Positions 24,224-33,932 of a stretch of 64,000 nucleotides of DNA are shown piece after piece. Origin of the DNA: Silene latifolia (Eukaryota; Streptophyta; Magnoliopsida; Caryophyllales; Caryophyllaceae); NCBI RefSeq assembly GCF_048544455.1, contig NC_133538.1, positions 6,664,658 through 6,728,657 on the forward strand, written 5' to 3'. The notes under the pieces were generated by a model that was given only the letters and a program-made list of their open reading frames with translations, searched no databases and had not been told where the DNA came from. Every line of letters starts with the position of its first letter. Within the stretch, counting starts at the first letter, position 1. The position numbers and the translations under genes were made by a program.

Positions 24224-24787
24224 TCAAAAAGAATCGGCTCGATTCTTAGAACTATGAAATCCCCCTGGATCAAATACCAATTTGGTTAGAATGAACCAAA
24301 TTAAAGTTGAAATTCCTTTGTTGATGGCATCGAAGTATGCACATACTACAACTTTTATTGAACACCATAATTCGGCCCATACTGTCGTCGAACCATGCAC
24401 TCCTTTGTTAAAAACATTAAAGCAATTAACGCACCAGCAAGTTCGATTTCCTATTAACGAATCAGGTAGCATTTTGTCATCATTTTGTCCACCATTAACG
24501 AGCAAGGTGGCATTTTCATCATCATTTCCCATTAACGAACCAGGTAGTATTTTGGGTGAACCAGCAAGTCGTGTGCTGTAGGGATCGAAAAGATGAAGCG
24601 AAACCGAGACATTTGCTATGTTATTTTGAACCTCATCAAAAATTGGTGGCAAGTCCGGATTAAAATAACAAGTATCTTCATCTTCCCCAAGGATCATCGA
24701 AATTAAGGACATACCTTCAAAGACCATACTCTCGCAAATCAAGAGCCGAAGCTCTGATACCATATGATGCGATTGAGCAGCGGACAT
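24224..24787 (-). CDS. Element F uncharacterised ORF, 187 codons
   Basis: The frame starts inside the 5' LTR (MSAAQSHHM), reads through the primer site and the whole internal region and stops two bases before the polypurine tract. It includes acidic and Asn/Asp-rich stretches (SLMGNDDENATLLVNGG, QNDDKMLPDSLIGN), in which the phrase PxSLxGN repeats, and ends in a hydrophobic patch (LIWFILTKLVF). I see no zinc knuckle, protease or capsid signature. It may be a chance open frame in a tiny element, the remnant of a gag, or captured sequence. The start codon in the LTR would require the transcript to begin upstream of 24787. Confidence 0.35.
   Translation of the reverse strand: MSAAQSHHMVSELRLLICESMVFEGMSLISMILGEDEDTCYFNPDLPPIFDEVQNNIANVSVSLHLFDPYSTRLAGSPKILPGSLMGNDDENATLLVNGGQNDDKMLPDSLIGNRTCWCVNCFNVFNKGVHGSTTVWAELWCSIKVVVCAYFDAINKGISTLIWFILTKLVFDPGGFHSSKNRADSF
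24751..24762 (-). other. Primer-binding site of element F
   Basis: Minus strand TGGTATCAGAGC, two bases from the LTR end, complementary to initiator tRNA-Met. Confidence 0.88.
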
Positions 24788-25453
24788 AACAAGGAAATTG
24801 CTTTACTTGTGAATTTGAGTCAATAAAGTGACAAGTAACCAGATATTTGCCGTAGCTAGACCTATAGCTACGTCAATGGTGATTGTATTCAAGACCTATT
24901 GAATACGAATCGGGTTAAAGTTTGAAACGCGTCAAACAATAACAAGGGTGAACCGAACGCGTCAATTCAAAGGACAATCGAACGTTAAACTAACGAAACA
25001 ATTGAAACAATTTGATTTCTTTTTAATTCATTTCATAAGTTTTGCACGGTTACAAGATGGCTATTATATAGCCCAATTCAAATAACACAAAAGACGGAAA
25101 GACTACTAATTAAAAGCTAATTAAGACTTTTGCCTAAATCAAGGAAACGTTGAAGACTAATTAAGTGCCTACATTAACACATAGTAATAACTACTATTAT
25201 GAATGAAAACTTAATTAATGAAACAATACTTAATGTCTTAGAGTAACGAGACATTGAAGTATCAAAACCGAGCAGCCTTTGTTTGTAATTTTGGGTCCAT
25301 ATTACGAGTAGTTAACTATTTTCATATAACCCAATGAAGCTCACACTCAATGAAAGCTCGAAATACATTTAATAATTCTCGAGAATGATTAAACTGATTT
25401 CCGACTTTCAATGAAACCGTTCCCTTCATTAACCTGTATCCCAACTCGTATCA
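24765..25453 (-). repeat. 5' LTR of element F
   Basis: 689 bases, same length and apparently the same sequence as 23523-24211. Confidence 0.92.
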
Positions 25454-25966
25454 ACGGGACACAATCGTAGCAAACGACTACTAAAATAGCATAGAAATGC
25501 GTGCTAAAGAGGCCTAAAAAGACTATATAAATGGCACGCATCACTTCCTCTGTGCTATTATTTATCCATACTAACTGTTCCGTTGTCAATTATCTATCCC
25601 GATCCATGATTCAGCACCGACAAGGACTAAAGAGTCCACTTCATATTCACCATTAAGTGTCTATCTCCGGAGACACATGAACTATGAATCTTATTAGCTG
25701 AATTGGAAAAGTGATTTTTTGGATGTTGTTTACAACTTTTATCGAAATCATCTGTATTCCTTAATTTGGCTTTGAATATACATTCGAGTAATGTAGGCCG
25801 TGTTCAAGATATTTGATTCTATCTGTGTTAAATCTCATAGGATTATGGCATGAACGGAGAACAAAATCTTGTGGTTTGTAGTGGTTGTTTTGCTAACGGT
25901 CAAATACTTCTTTCACGTATGTGAATAGCTCTTACTCATTCAAATGACATTTTGTATTTGTTTTAG

Positions 25967-26032
25967 GCAGAAGCAGCTCAGTATGGGGTATTGCGAGAAG
26001 GATCCTTAGTTCAGAAAGCTCCTCGTAACCAG
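25967..26032 (+). CDS. Candidate host gene, exon 3
   Basis: Sixty-six bases between TTTGTTTTAG and GTAATTTA, open in phase 0, encoding AEAAQYGVLREGSLVQKAPR and NQ. The amino acid composition looks like real protein and the splice signals are good. It lies 420 bases right of element E and fits the phase of exons 1 and 2. Confidence 0.4.
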
Positions 26033-28989
26033 GTAATTTATTGTTTGTCAGTCCTAAGAGTAATTTAATCTAAGACACTTTACTTAGAGATTAAAGTGCA
26101 ATCTGAGCAACTTTTTTTTTTAATAATAATAAGGGTCTTATTTTTAATTTTTGACTTTTTTCCTTCTGTTTTGATTTTTTATATTTCTAACAAAAAAAAA
26201 AACCTCATTTGTGATCCATCGTAGAAATCCATATAAGTCGTCGTCATACATTGAGTCAATTAGTTCCAGTACAAATTTCCCAGATTTCTACTTAAAAGTC
26301 ATGACAACCGGTTTGAAAAGTAAACAGAGAGTAAGTACAAACATGTCAGATAAAACAAAGCAAATACTCTTACAGCCTTATAATCTCATAACTCTGTTAC
26401 ATTACCAAAAAAAAAAACATGTCATTTACATCAAGTGTCTAATTAGATAGGACCATCCTAGTCCTTTTTTAGTTAAATAAATAAAAAAAGAGCATATGTC
26501 ATTTTTATTAGTCACTTGTTCTACTCTTTACCCTTAACTAGTAAAATAGACTTGAAATACTTTAGGGTGTATCTCTTTAGTGTAGATCAATCGACCTCTT
26601 AGAATCAGCCTGAACGAGGGCGTGCATTTGACCACCTTTTCCATCTCCTGTGGTGTGATAATTCCTTGATCCCCGTGTCTCTAGGTGACCTCTAGGTTTG
26701 GAGACTACATCTTTCTACCCGATTCGTAAATTTTCCATATGACTACCAGATGAGCACAACTCTATATCTATCAGATTCGTCAATTTCCATATTCCTTGTA
26801 ATTACTAGATGAGCACAACTCATACGATCGACCATTTTATATAAATATTATCATCCACTATCATTGGTGCTAGAAAACTAGCTCAAAAATATTCAAACCA
26901 GATTATCAGTACACCCGTGTCCAAACATACCAAATAAGCAACAGGAGCGCGCACTCCGTGCTGTTTTATAGGTGACTACTAGTCCCTTAAAATGAACTTA
27001 AGATGTGAGTCCAACTATCAATACAAGCTCAAAAATACTCACACCAAAGACTCTCATAAGTCAACCAAAATTCCAGTCAAAGTTGCAATCAAATCCAAGG
27101 TCAAAAGTCTCTAAATCACAAGGCAAAAAAAAAAAATTCCGGTCAAGGTTGCAATCAAATTGCTGAGTACTCATTTTTCATCTCTCAGACGAGTCAAATC
27201 CACACTTACATTGTCTCCATTCCTCTTGGGACGATCCTTTCATTCACTTAGGTGAGTGAGAGAGGCACACAGGTCTCCAGTGTCTTCGAACGCCATAGAA
27301 CCTTCTACTCCATTCCATTTATCACCCTTGTTTAGCATCTAAGACTTCGGGGGATGTACACTTAATTTATACGGTCACATAAGTATTTTGTTTTTATGCT
27401 ATTAGTTTTGCTTAATTAGCAGAGGTTGTTACTGTAAAGAGGGAAAAACTCATTTTACAATATGAATCTCAAAATCCAAGGCAACAAATAATAATAATAA
27501 GAAAACATTTTGGCACAGTCATGACCCATACCAGGTCGAAAAAAATAGGAGAAGAAAGCAACAGAAGAAAACAGGTGTGTTAGCTATGTGACTGCTGCGT
27601 GACTGACATAGGAAAATACCTGAAGTAACAGGGGGCTGACATAAGTAACAGGGGGCTATCATGAAACACAGAGTGAAGGATTTTAGTTTAGACCATGGCC
27701 ATAAGTGAACACTCATTTAGAAGGCAGACGTGACGAAAATGTGGAAGGACTTACAACGTGGTAGTTCAATAGGCATAACACCTAATTAGTCAAGAGCTAA
27801 TAGGAATCCTTATCCGTATCAAATACGAAGTTCCCAAATATCAAATTATATCCTTGTCGATGAGAAATAGCTACTCCGGGTTAGTAATAGAAGTCGATAA
27901 GCTGAGTTTTCTAAGAACTAAAAGCATGGTCAGAAACTGGATATCAATCCAAACTCATAATACTCCGCCCCTTTCCCGGATCATCAGCACCATTTTTTTT
28001 ATTCTTAGCAGGGCTAGTAATGGAGACATCATATTTCTATAGTCTATTTCAAAAAAAAGGTGAATTATCAATTAGATAGTGTGGTACTTGTTGTCGTAAG
28101 AACATTAGAATCATCATTAGCATACACATCATCTATATCATACTATTACTTATTTGCATCATCAGCAATCACACTATCAGTTCTGACCTATTATCAAGCA
28201 CACGACTTGATTTGTGACACATGTAACACTATCAGTTCAATCGTATTATCAAGCATACACTTGGCCAGTAAAGATACAAAATGAAAAAAAAGGGCATGAA
28301 TTGGAAATCAGTCAATAAAGAGACGGAAGTACTTACGATTTGAAGTGGGGCTTTGTACCAAGAATTTGAAATCCGGTAAAAAATCACGACCTAGGGGTTT
28401 GTTGATGCTCCGTTAATGATGGCTACGAAGGCTCAAAGGATTCGACAATGCTCTTTATCAGTCAACTCGTCGCGAATCGGGGGCTGAGACGATGGCTATG
28501 ACGGCATATCAACTGTCAATTATATCCCATATCAGGATAGTACATTTGAGCAATCATTTAAAGAGTATAAAATCAACCAAAAAAAAAGAGGCACTTACTT
28601 CGATTGTGCTCCGTAATCGGTCATCTGGTCGACAATCAGTCAACGCCTACGGCGGCACAACTCCGATGATTTCATTTTATTTCAGGAGCAAGCAAGATCA
28701 ACCACATATGGTGCTCCTGACCCGGAGTTAGAACGATGGATCTGGCGGTACAATCCGTGTTGATTTCATCCCATATAAGGATAGTCGGATGGATCGAACT
28801 TTTCTCTGATGGCCAACAACAGGCGAATTAAAAATGAAGTAAAAATCAATTCGATATGACGATCGATTGGAGGGGATTGAAGAAAATTAATTGGGAAATA
28901 GGAAGAGTGCTTGATCGGTGAAGCAAAACAATTGGGGAAGAAATCTAGGTTCTTCGGTGAAAACAAGTCTTAACTGCGGACACGTGACT
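26033..28989 (+). other. Intronic or intergenic DNA, no gene recognised
   Basis: About 3 kb of AT-rich DNA. Between 28480 and 28790 a phrase (about TCCCATAT(C/A)AGGATAGT) occurs twice, 250 bases apart, each followed by divergent sequence. The minus strand at 28766-28966 looks like a leader plus short open frame, but I found no convincing start or domain. If the candidate host gene is real this belongs to its third intron. Confidence 0.4.
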
Positions 28990-29760
28990 TTTTTTTGTTC
29001 AATAAAATTTGTCCACAAAACAAGTTCCACTGATTAAATGATTCATTCACTCCTCTATTCTTCGTGAAATAAAATTGATCGCCTTTCTATCTGCGAGAAT
29101 CAAAATTGTGCAATTTTGATATCTCTTATTGTGAAATAAAATTTTACATCCTCAAATCATCTTCTTTTTTCGAAATAAAATTTTCAACTCATTTGGTCGG
29201 CAGGCCTATTTAAGTTCTTAAAATAATATTTTCTGAACTTGTCTTTTTGCGAAATAAAATTTTGCAATTTTCAAATTATTTGGTCGGCAGGCCTGACATG
29301 ATTAAATTCTTAAAATAAAATTTAATGAACTTTCCATTTTGCGAAATAAAATTTTGTAATTTTCAAATCAACTGGTCGGCAGGCCCTGACATGCATCTGA
29401 GTTCTTAAATATAAAATTTTCTGAACTTGCCCTTTTTGCGAAATAAAATTTTGCAATTTTCAAACATATCGGTCGGCGGGCCCTGACACGCATTTAAGTT
29501 TGTAAAATAAAATTTTACGATCTTATTCATCTTTTTTCAAAATAAAATTTTGAAATCCTTTGGTCGACAGGCCCTGACATGCATCTGAGTTCTTAAAATA
29601 AAATTTTCTGACCTTGCCTTTTTGCGAAATAAAATTTTGCAAATCCTAGTTTGTAAAATAAAATTTTACATTCTAAACCCTTTTCAAAATAAAATTTTGA
29701 ATCCTCGGTCGGCGGGCCCTGACACGCATTCGAGCTTGTGAAATCAAATTTTGCAGGTTC
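28990..29760 (+). repeat. Tandem repeat of about 90 bases in 3' region of Tat-like element
   Basis: At least six diverged units, recognised by GGTCGGCAGGCC(CTGACA) at 29195, 29282, 29374, 29471, 29562 and 29706, each with GAAATAAAATTTTGCAATTTTC. Tandem repeats upstream of the 3' LTR are typical of Tat/Ogre elements. Confidence 0.85.
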
Positions 29761-29769
29761 ACCCTCCAG

Positions 29770-30050
29770 CTAAACAAAGTTTAGCTATTCCAGATTCCAT
29801 ACCGGCGAAACAAAGTTTTGCCATGCCAGTTTCCAGAATGGTGAAACAAAGTTTTACCAGCTTCATTCCAGATTGACAAAACAAAGTTTTGTTATACCAG
29901 TTCCAGACAAGCTAAACAAAGTTTGCTATACCAGTTCCAGACCATTGAAACAAAGTTTCACTATGCCAGTTTCAGACCAATGAAACAAAGTTTCGTTGTA
30001 CCAGTTCTAGCTTCATTCTAGATTAGTAAAACAAAGTTTTGCTAAACTTG
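29770..30050 (+). repeat. Tandem repeat of about 36 bases (AAACAAAGTTT)
   Basis: Eight units containing GAAACAAAGTTTTG and CCAGTTCCAGA at about 29772, 29807, 29843, 29877, 29913, 29948, 29984 and 30028. The AAACAAAGTTT core is itself a near-palindrome. Confidence 0.85.
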
Positions 30051-30160
30051 TCCCAGTTTCCAGCTACTCTAGACAGGTAATATAAGAGGCATAGGTATGT
30101 TTCTTAACCTTTATCTGTCCCGACCGGACTACTTTGACCATCGTCTTACTCAGACTCGGT

Positions 30161-30175
30161 CAAAGTGGGGGCTTC
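30161..30175 (+). other. Polypurine tract of Tat-like element
   Basis: CAAAGTGGGGGCTTC directly before the LTR start TGTAGACACC; this word is characteristic of Tat/Ogre elements. It sets the strand as plus. Confidence 0.8.
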
Positions 30176-31585
30176 TGTAGACACCTCAAAATGTCTACCT
30201 AGCCTTACGGGTACCCGATGATGAGGCTCAAATTTAATGACTAAATGAAAATTGACAATGTTATAATTAACGGCTCTTTACGCTTATTTTCCCATAAATC
30301 ACTCAAAATGACACAAAACCATCTTGGTGCTTCTCATTTTCTTTAATTTCACCTTGATAATTATACTTTCGAGTAACGGAGTAATGGTGTACCATCCGCC
30401 TAAAACGGATCGGGTTCATATTATAGCGGTGGGCTCAGGTATATTCATTAAGTCGGATTTATGTGTTAGCAATAAAAATAGGCCTGAATAGTGAAGGCAG
30501 CCCATGATTACTTCACTGTATTCTGTCATAAATTGGTAGAAAATGCATAAGCAAAGTCCAAGTAGTATGCTAAGTCCATATGGGTCATCAGTTAGTCTTG
30601 TTGAAGACGGGTCGGAGTAAGTGACGGATAATGTCACTCACAAAACGAATAGGGGGAACAAGGTGGGGGCACCCCCATGTGCTTCCCTCTCTCCTCTATT
30701 TGGGTCATTTGTGAGAGGAAATGGTACCGGTCATTCCAAAGTGACGGATACGTGCCGTCTTCAATGAGATTTTGTGATGGGTCATATAATCAAGTTCATG
30801 GGCACGTGTGAATAATTAGGAAATCTACTTCGTATAGAACAAGAAAGTCAGAAGGCTAAGGTAATTAGAAATACACATGGGTGTTTGATGTATAATGCTA
30901 TATGACAAACTCTTACTTCTGAAACACTATCTCTCGGAAACACGAGTCAACTCCTCATCTTATCACTATATATACTTTTCATGCACATAAAACAGAGGGG
31001 ACGGACACAATACTACAAAACACAATAATTTTTTCGTAAGATCAGCAATTCCATACTCTCATATTACCGTCTCAAATATACAATTCCAGTTTCAAATCAA
31101 GCTACACAAATAAATTATCCTAGTTCCATACAAGCGCATAAGAGCTGTTAATTTACGACAAAGTCGAAATTCATTAATAGTCAACATCCACATAGGCCTG
31201 AGGGTACCAAATTCAAATAAGTTTTCTCTACTCTTTCTTTTATTTAACACTTTTATTTTGTCTTTTATTTAGTTTCTTTATTTTATTGTATTGACTAACC
31301 TAGTTAATTTGTCTTTGTCTCAAAAATATCGTCTTGTGTACAAAATTGTATAATTAACCTTTCTCATCGCTAAATTTCGTCAAATATATAATATTACAAA
31401 TAAACAGTAGAGGCCGTCAGTTTGATGGGCGGTCCGAGTGCCTAACACCTTCCCTGACCGTATCTTTACCCCCGAATCCGCAATCTTTGGTTCAGACCGG
31501 AGTGACGGATCATCCCCCATGCCAGGGATCAAAAGGGGCCTTTTTCCGTTAACTTATTTTTGTATGTTTTTTTTATAAAACCTAC
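30176..31585 (+). repeat. LTR of truncated Tat-like element
   Basis: Starts TGTAGACACCTC with ACCCGATGATGAGG 40 bases later; ends near CTAC before CTGGCGACTT. It differs in sequence and length (about 1.4 kb) from the Tat-like LTR at 950-3763, so it is another family. A TATATATACT box near 30966 followed by GCACATAAAACAGAG could be its promoter. No partner LTR was found in the window. Confidence 0.75.
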
Positions 31586-31596
31586 TGGCGACTTCA
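31586..31596 (+). other. Primer-site-like sequence after the LTR
   Basis: TGGCGACTTCA matches the first bases of the Arg-tRNA primer site. Its presence to the right of an LTR that also has a polypurine tract on its left is unusual. Confidence 0.5.
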
Positions 31597-32566
31597 TATT
31601 TATTAACTTATTTCAAAAAAGAGATTTTTTCAGGGATCTCACATACGGTCGTTTATTAGGACTTGGGAGTACTTGTGTGATAGCAATACAGCCTCAGTTT
31701 TTGCTTTCTTTTCTGATGGTATCAAATGATTGATTGCCTTTTTTTTATATATATAGTTGGAAGCGAATAAAATGCAAGGAACTTGATGGGAACAAACGCC
31801 CTACTTGTAAAGTTACTGGTGTATCTAATCCTCTAGGGTGAATTGCTAGGGATTATGTATAATACATGTTTTGGTTTATACTCTTAATTTTCTGCTTAAT
31901 ATTTTAGTTGTTAAGTAATGGATGATTATTATTATATACTGTGGTAATTTTATGTTGGCTTAGATTAAAAATATATTTTCTTGGTGATAAACTTTGTTCG
32001 GTATAGGATATTTGCCTTTGTTCGATATAGGATTTTTGTCTTGTAATCGAGTCTACAAATATATTTAGTTGAACTGACCAAACTTAGATTGTGTAAGTTC
32101 AATATCATGGTTTGGTAAAGTAGGTTAGAATTCAAATGTTACTGAAGCACAAAAAATATAAAGAATTTGTGAAAAATTTAATGTTTTGGTGCTTTATCAA
32201 TGTACTTGTGAGATTTCAGGAGTGTGGTCTGGGTTGATAAACGACTATGTTTATGGAGTTAATAAACGGTTGTTTCAATATGTTTTTGATGTAATTCTTT
32301 GCTAACTACATGTCTTAATTCAAGTTTAGTTTGTTCTCTGTAAGACGATGTACACATTGAACGGGTTTTACACTTTTACTTCATTTAACGTACAATCTTG
32401 TGATTGTAAAGGAGGTTGGAGAATAGCAAATAGTTATGGATTAGAGCTTAGAAAAAAACAAACATTAAAGGGAGATCCGGGGATGTATTTGGTTTGATGT
32501 ATCCTTTATCTATCCAAGCCTTATGGAGTTTTGCCTTTTCTTCTCAAGTCTGACTTTCTGGTCATC
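31597..32566 (+). other. AT-rich DNA left of element A
   Basis: No gene or element recognised. It ends with the ATATC target copy of element A. Confidence 0.4.
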
Positions 32567-32571
32567 ATATC

Positions 32572-33918
32572 TGTAATACTACGGTTTTATGAGTCTCTAG
32601 GTACTCTATCGAGTAGGCCTTACTCTGTCGAGTAAGGGTGAGTTGCGTTTTAAAATAGTTTCTGACCTGTTGGGTACTCGATCGAGTAACTATGATACTC
32701 GATCGAGTAAGGGGGCACTCGATCGAGTACCTTAGCTACTCGATCGAGTAGCCGGTTTACGGGGAGTTATTTCTCGGGTTTTGTTAATTATGCGATTAAG
32801 GTATATAATCTTTTCCGTCATTGTTCTTAAACACTTTTCAAAACCTAAATTACTGTCAAGAGAGAAAGCAAAGTACGTTCATCACTTTAATCGCATTGTT
32901 AGAAAATCCCGGAGTTTGGAAGGTCGGATTTCACCTTTTGTTATACCGTTGAGATCCTTGCGTCGAGGGTAAGATCTATGTACCGTTTTTATAGTTTTTC
33001 CTTAAAGTTGGTTAAACCCTAATATGGGGATTTGGGGGTTTTTGTGTAGATTGTGATTTGGTAGTGTCTATGTGTTTGTATGATAGGAGGAGGTTTTGTA
33101 GAAGAGGCTTTTTAATACAGCTGTTGATACCGTCTGACTGTTGTGCTTTCCAGGTAGGATTTCCTACTCAGTATTAGTCCTATAATGGGATGATTGTTGA
33201 TGTGTTGAGATTGATTGCTTAATATCGTAATTGTATTGTGACGATTGTGATTGTGGCTGTTGTCTTTGGTTCTCGAGATGCGTTCTCGGCTGAGTGGAGT
33301 CACTTGCGGGAGTGGCTTCACGCCCTAGTTTCGCCTCCTGTGGAACCCGCCACAGGAGGGATGTGCACATTAATGGACAGGGTTATCGCTCGGTATGATG
33401 AGCAAGGCTTAGGTGGGAACGGCTGCGGTCCCCCACTGGCAGGGCTGGTCCAGTGGACAGTCGGTGATTGAGATTGATGGGACTGGTGTGATTGTGTGTG
33501 TGACGGTGTGAATATCTGTTTAACGTATTGTGGATATAAATATAGATTGTGTGATTAGTACTGACCTCGTGTTGTTGTTTGTAAAACCTGCGGTGATCCA
33601 TTCGGGGATGGTGAGCGATAATGAGCGAGTTTGAGTTGAGTACTGGGATAGCTGGGATGTGCCACCATCTGACGATAGAAGTCTTCCACTGTAGCTTTGC
33701 TAGTTTTATAACATTTCAATTAATTCAGTAGACAGTTGGTTTTGAGAACATGTATCGTATTTTGGTATTTGGTTTCAGTTGTAACCTTTCACTAAACTTA
33801 CATTATTTAAAGTTGTTTCCTTATTGTCTTATGAATATCATGCCTTGGGTAACCGAGATGGTGGCATCCTTACACCTGAGTGGTCCTGGTAAGGCACTTG
33901 GAGTATGGGGGTGTTACA
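32572..33918 (+). repeat. 5' LTR of element A
   Basis: TGTAATACTACGG to GGGGGTGTTACA. Dyad modules at 32602-32751 within 180 bases of the start. A block at 33219-33465 is nearly identical to the LTR of element B although the flanks differ more. Confidence 0.93.
32602..32751. repeat. Dyad-module array in 5' LTR of A
   Basis: Six copies: TACTCTATCGAGTA, TACTCTGTCGAGTA, three TACTCGATCGAGTA and one CACTCGATCGAGTA. Confidence 0.92.
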
Positions 33919-33920
33919 AA

Positions 33921-33932
33921 TGGTATCAGAGC
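33921..33932 (+). other. Primer-binding site of element A
   Basis: TGGTATCAGAGC, two bases after the LTR end. Confidence 0.92.

Larger units (their letters stand above)
23523..25453 (-). mobile_element. Element F: short non-autonomous LTR retroelement, very young
   Basis: Two 689-base LTRs flank 553 internal bases; a perfect target duplication ACGGG borders it (23518-23522 and 25454-25458). The uninterrupted target is visible in E's 3' LTR near 17585. Primer site TGGTATCAGAGC and polypurine tract AAAGGGGGTA are present. There is no gag or pol domain. Size and structure fit a TRIM/SMART-like element with unusually long LTRs. By eye the LTRs are identical over their length. Confidence 0.92.
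16190..25543 (-). mobile_element. Element E: Athila-like gag-protease element without RT
   Basis: Bounded by a perfect target duplication CTTCC (16185-16189 and 25544-25548). LTRs begin TGATGCGTGCC and end CGACGGTATCA on the minus strand. The primer site TGGCGCCGTTGCCGGGGA is the Athila type, and the polypurine tract TTTGGGGAGATT precedes the 3' LTR. The internal 4.5 kb encodes gag and an aspartic protease, but I see no reverse transcriptase, RNase H or integrase motif, so it resembles the TR-GAG class that depends on proteins supplied by other elements. Element F is inserted in its 5' LTR. Confidence 0.88.
22158..25543 (-). repeat. 5' LTR of element E, interrupted by element F
   Basis: Two parts, 22158-23522 and 25454-25543, join to match the 3' LTR at 16190-17674. 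Apart from a loss of about 32 bases within the dyad array and scattered substitutions they are very similar, which suggests a moderately recent insertion. Confidence 0.9.
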
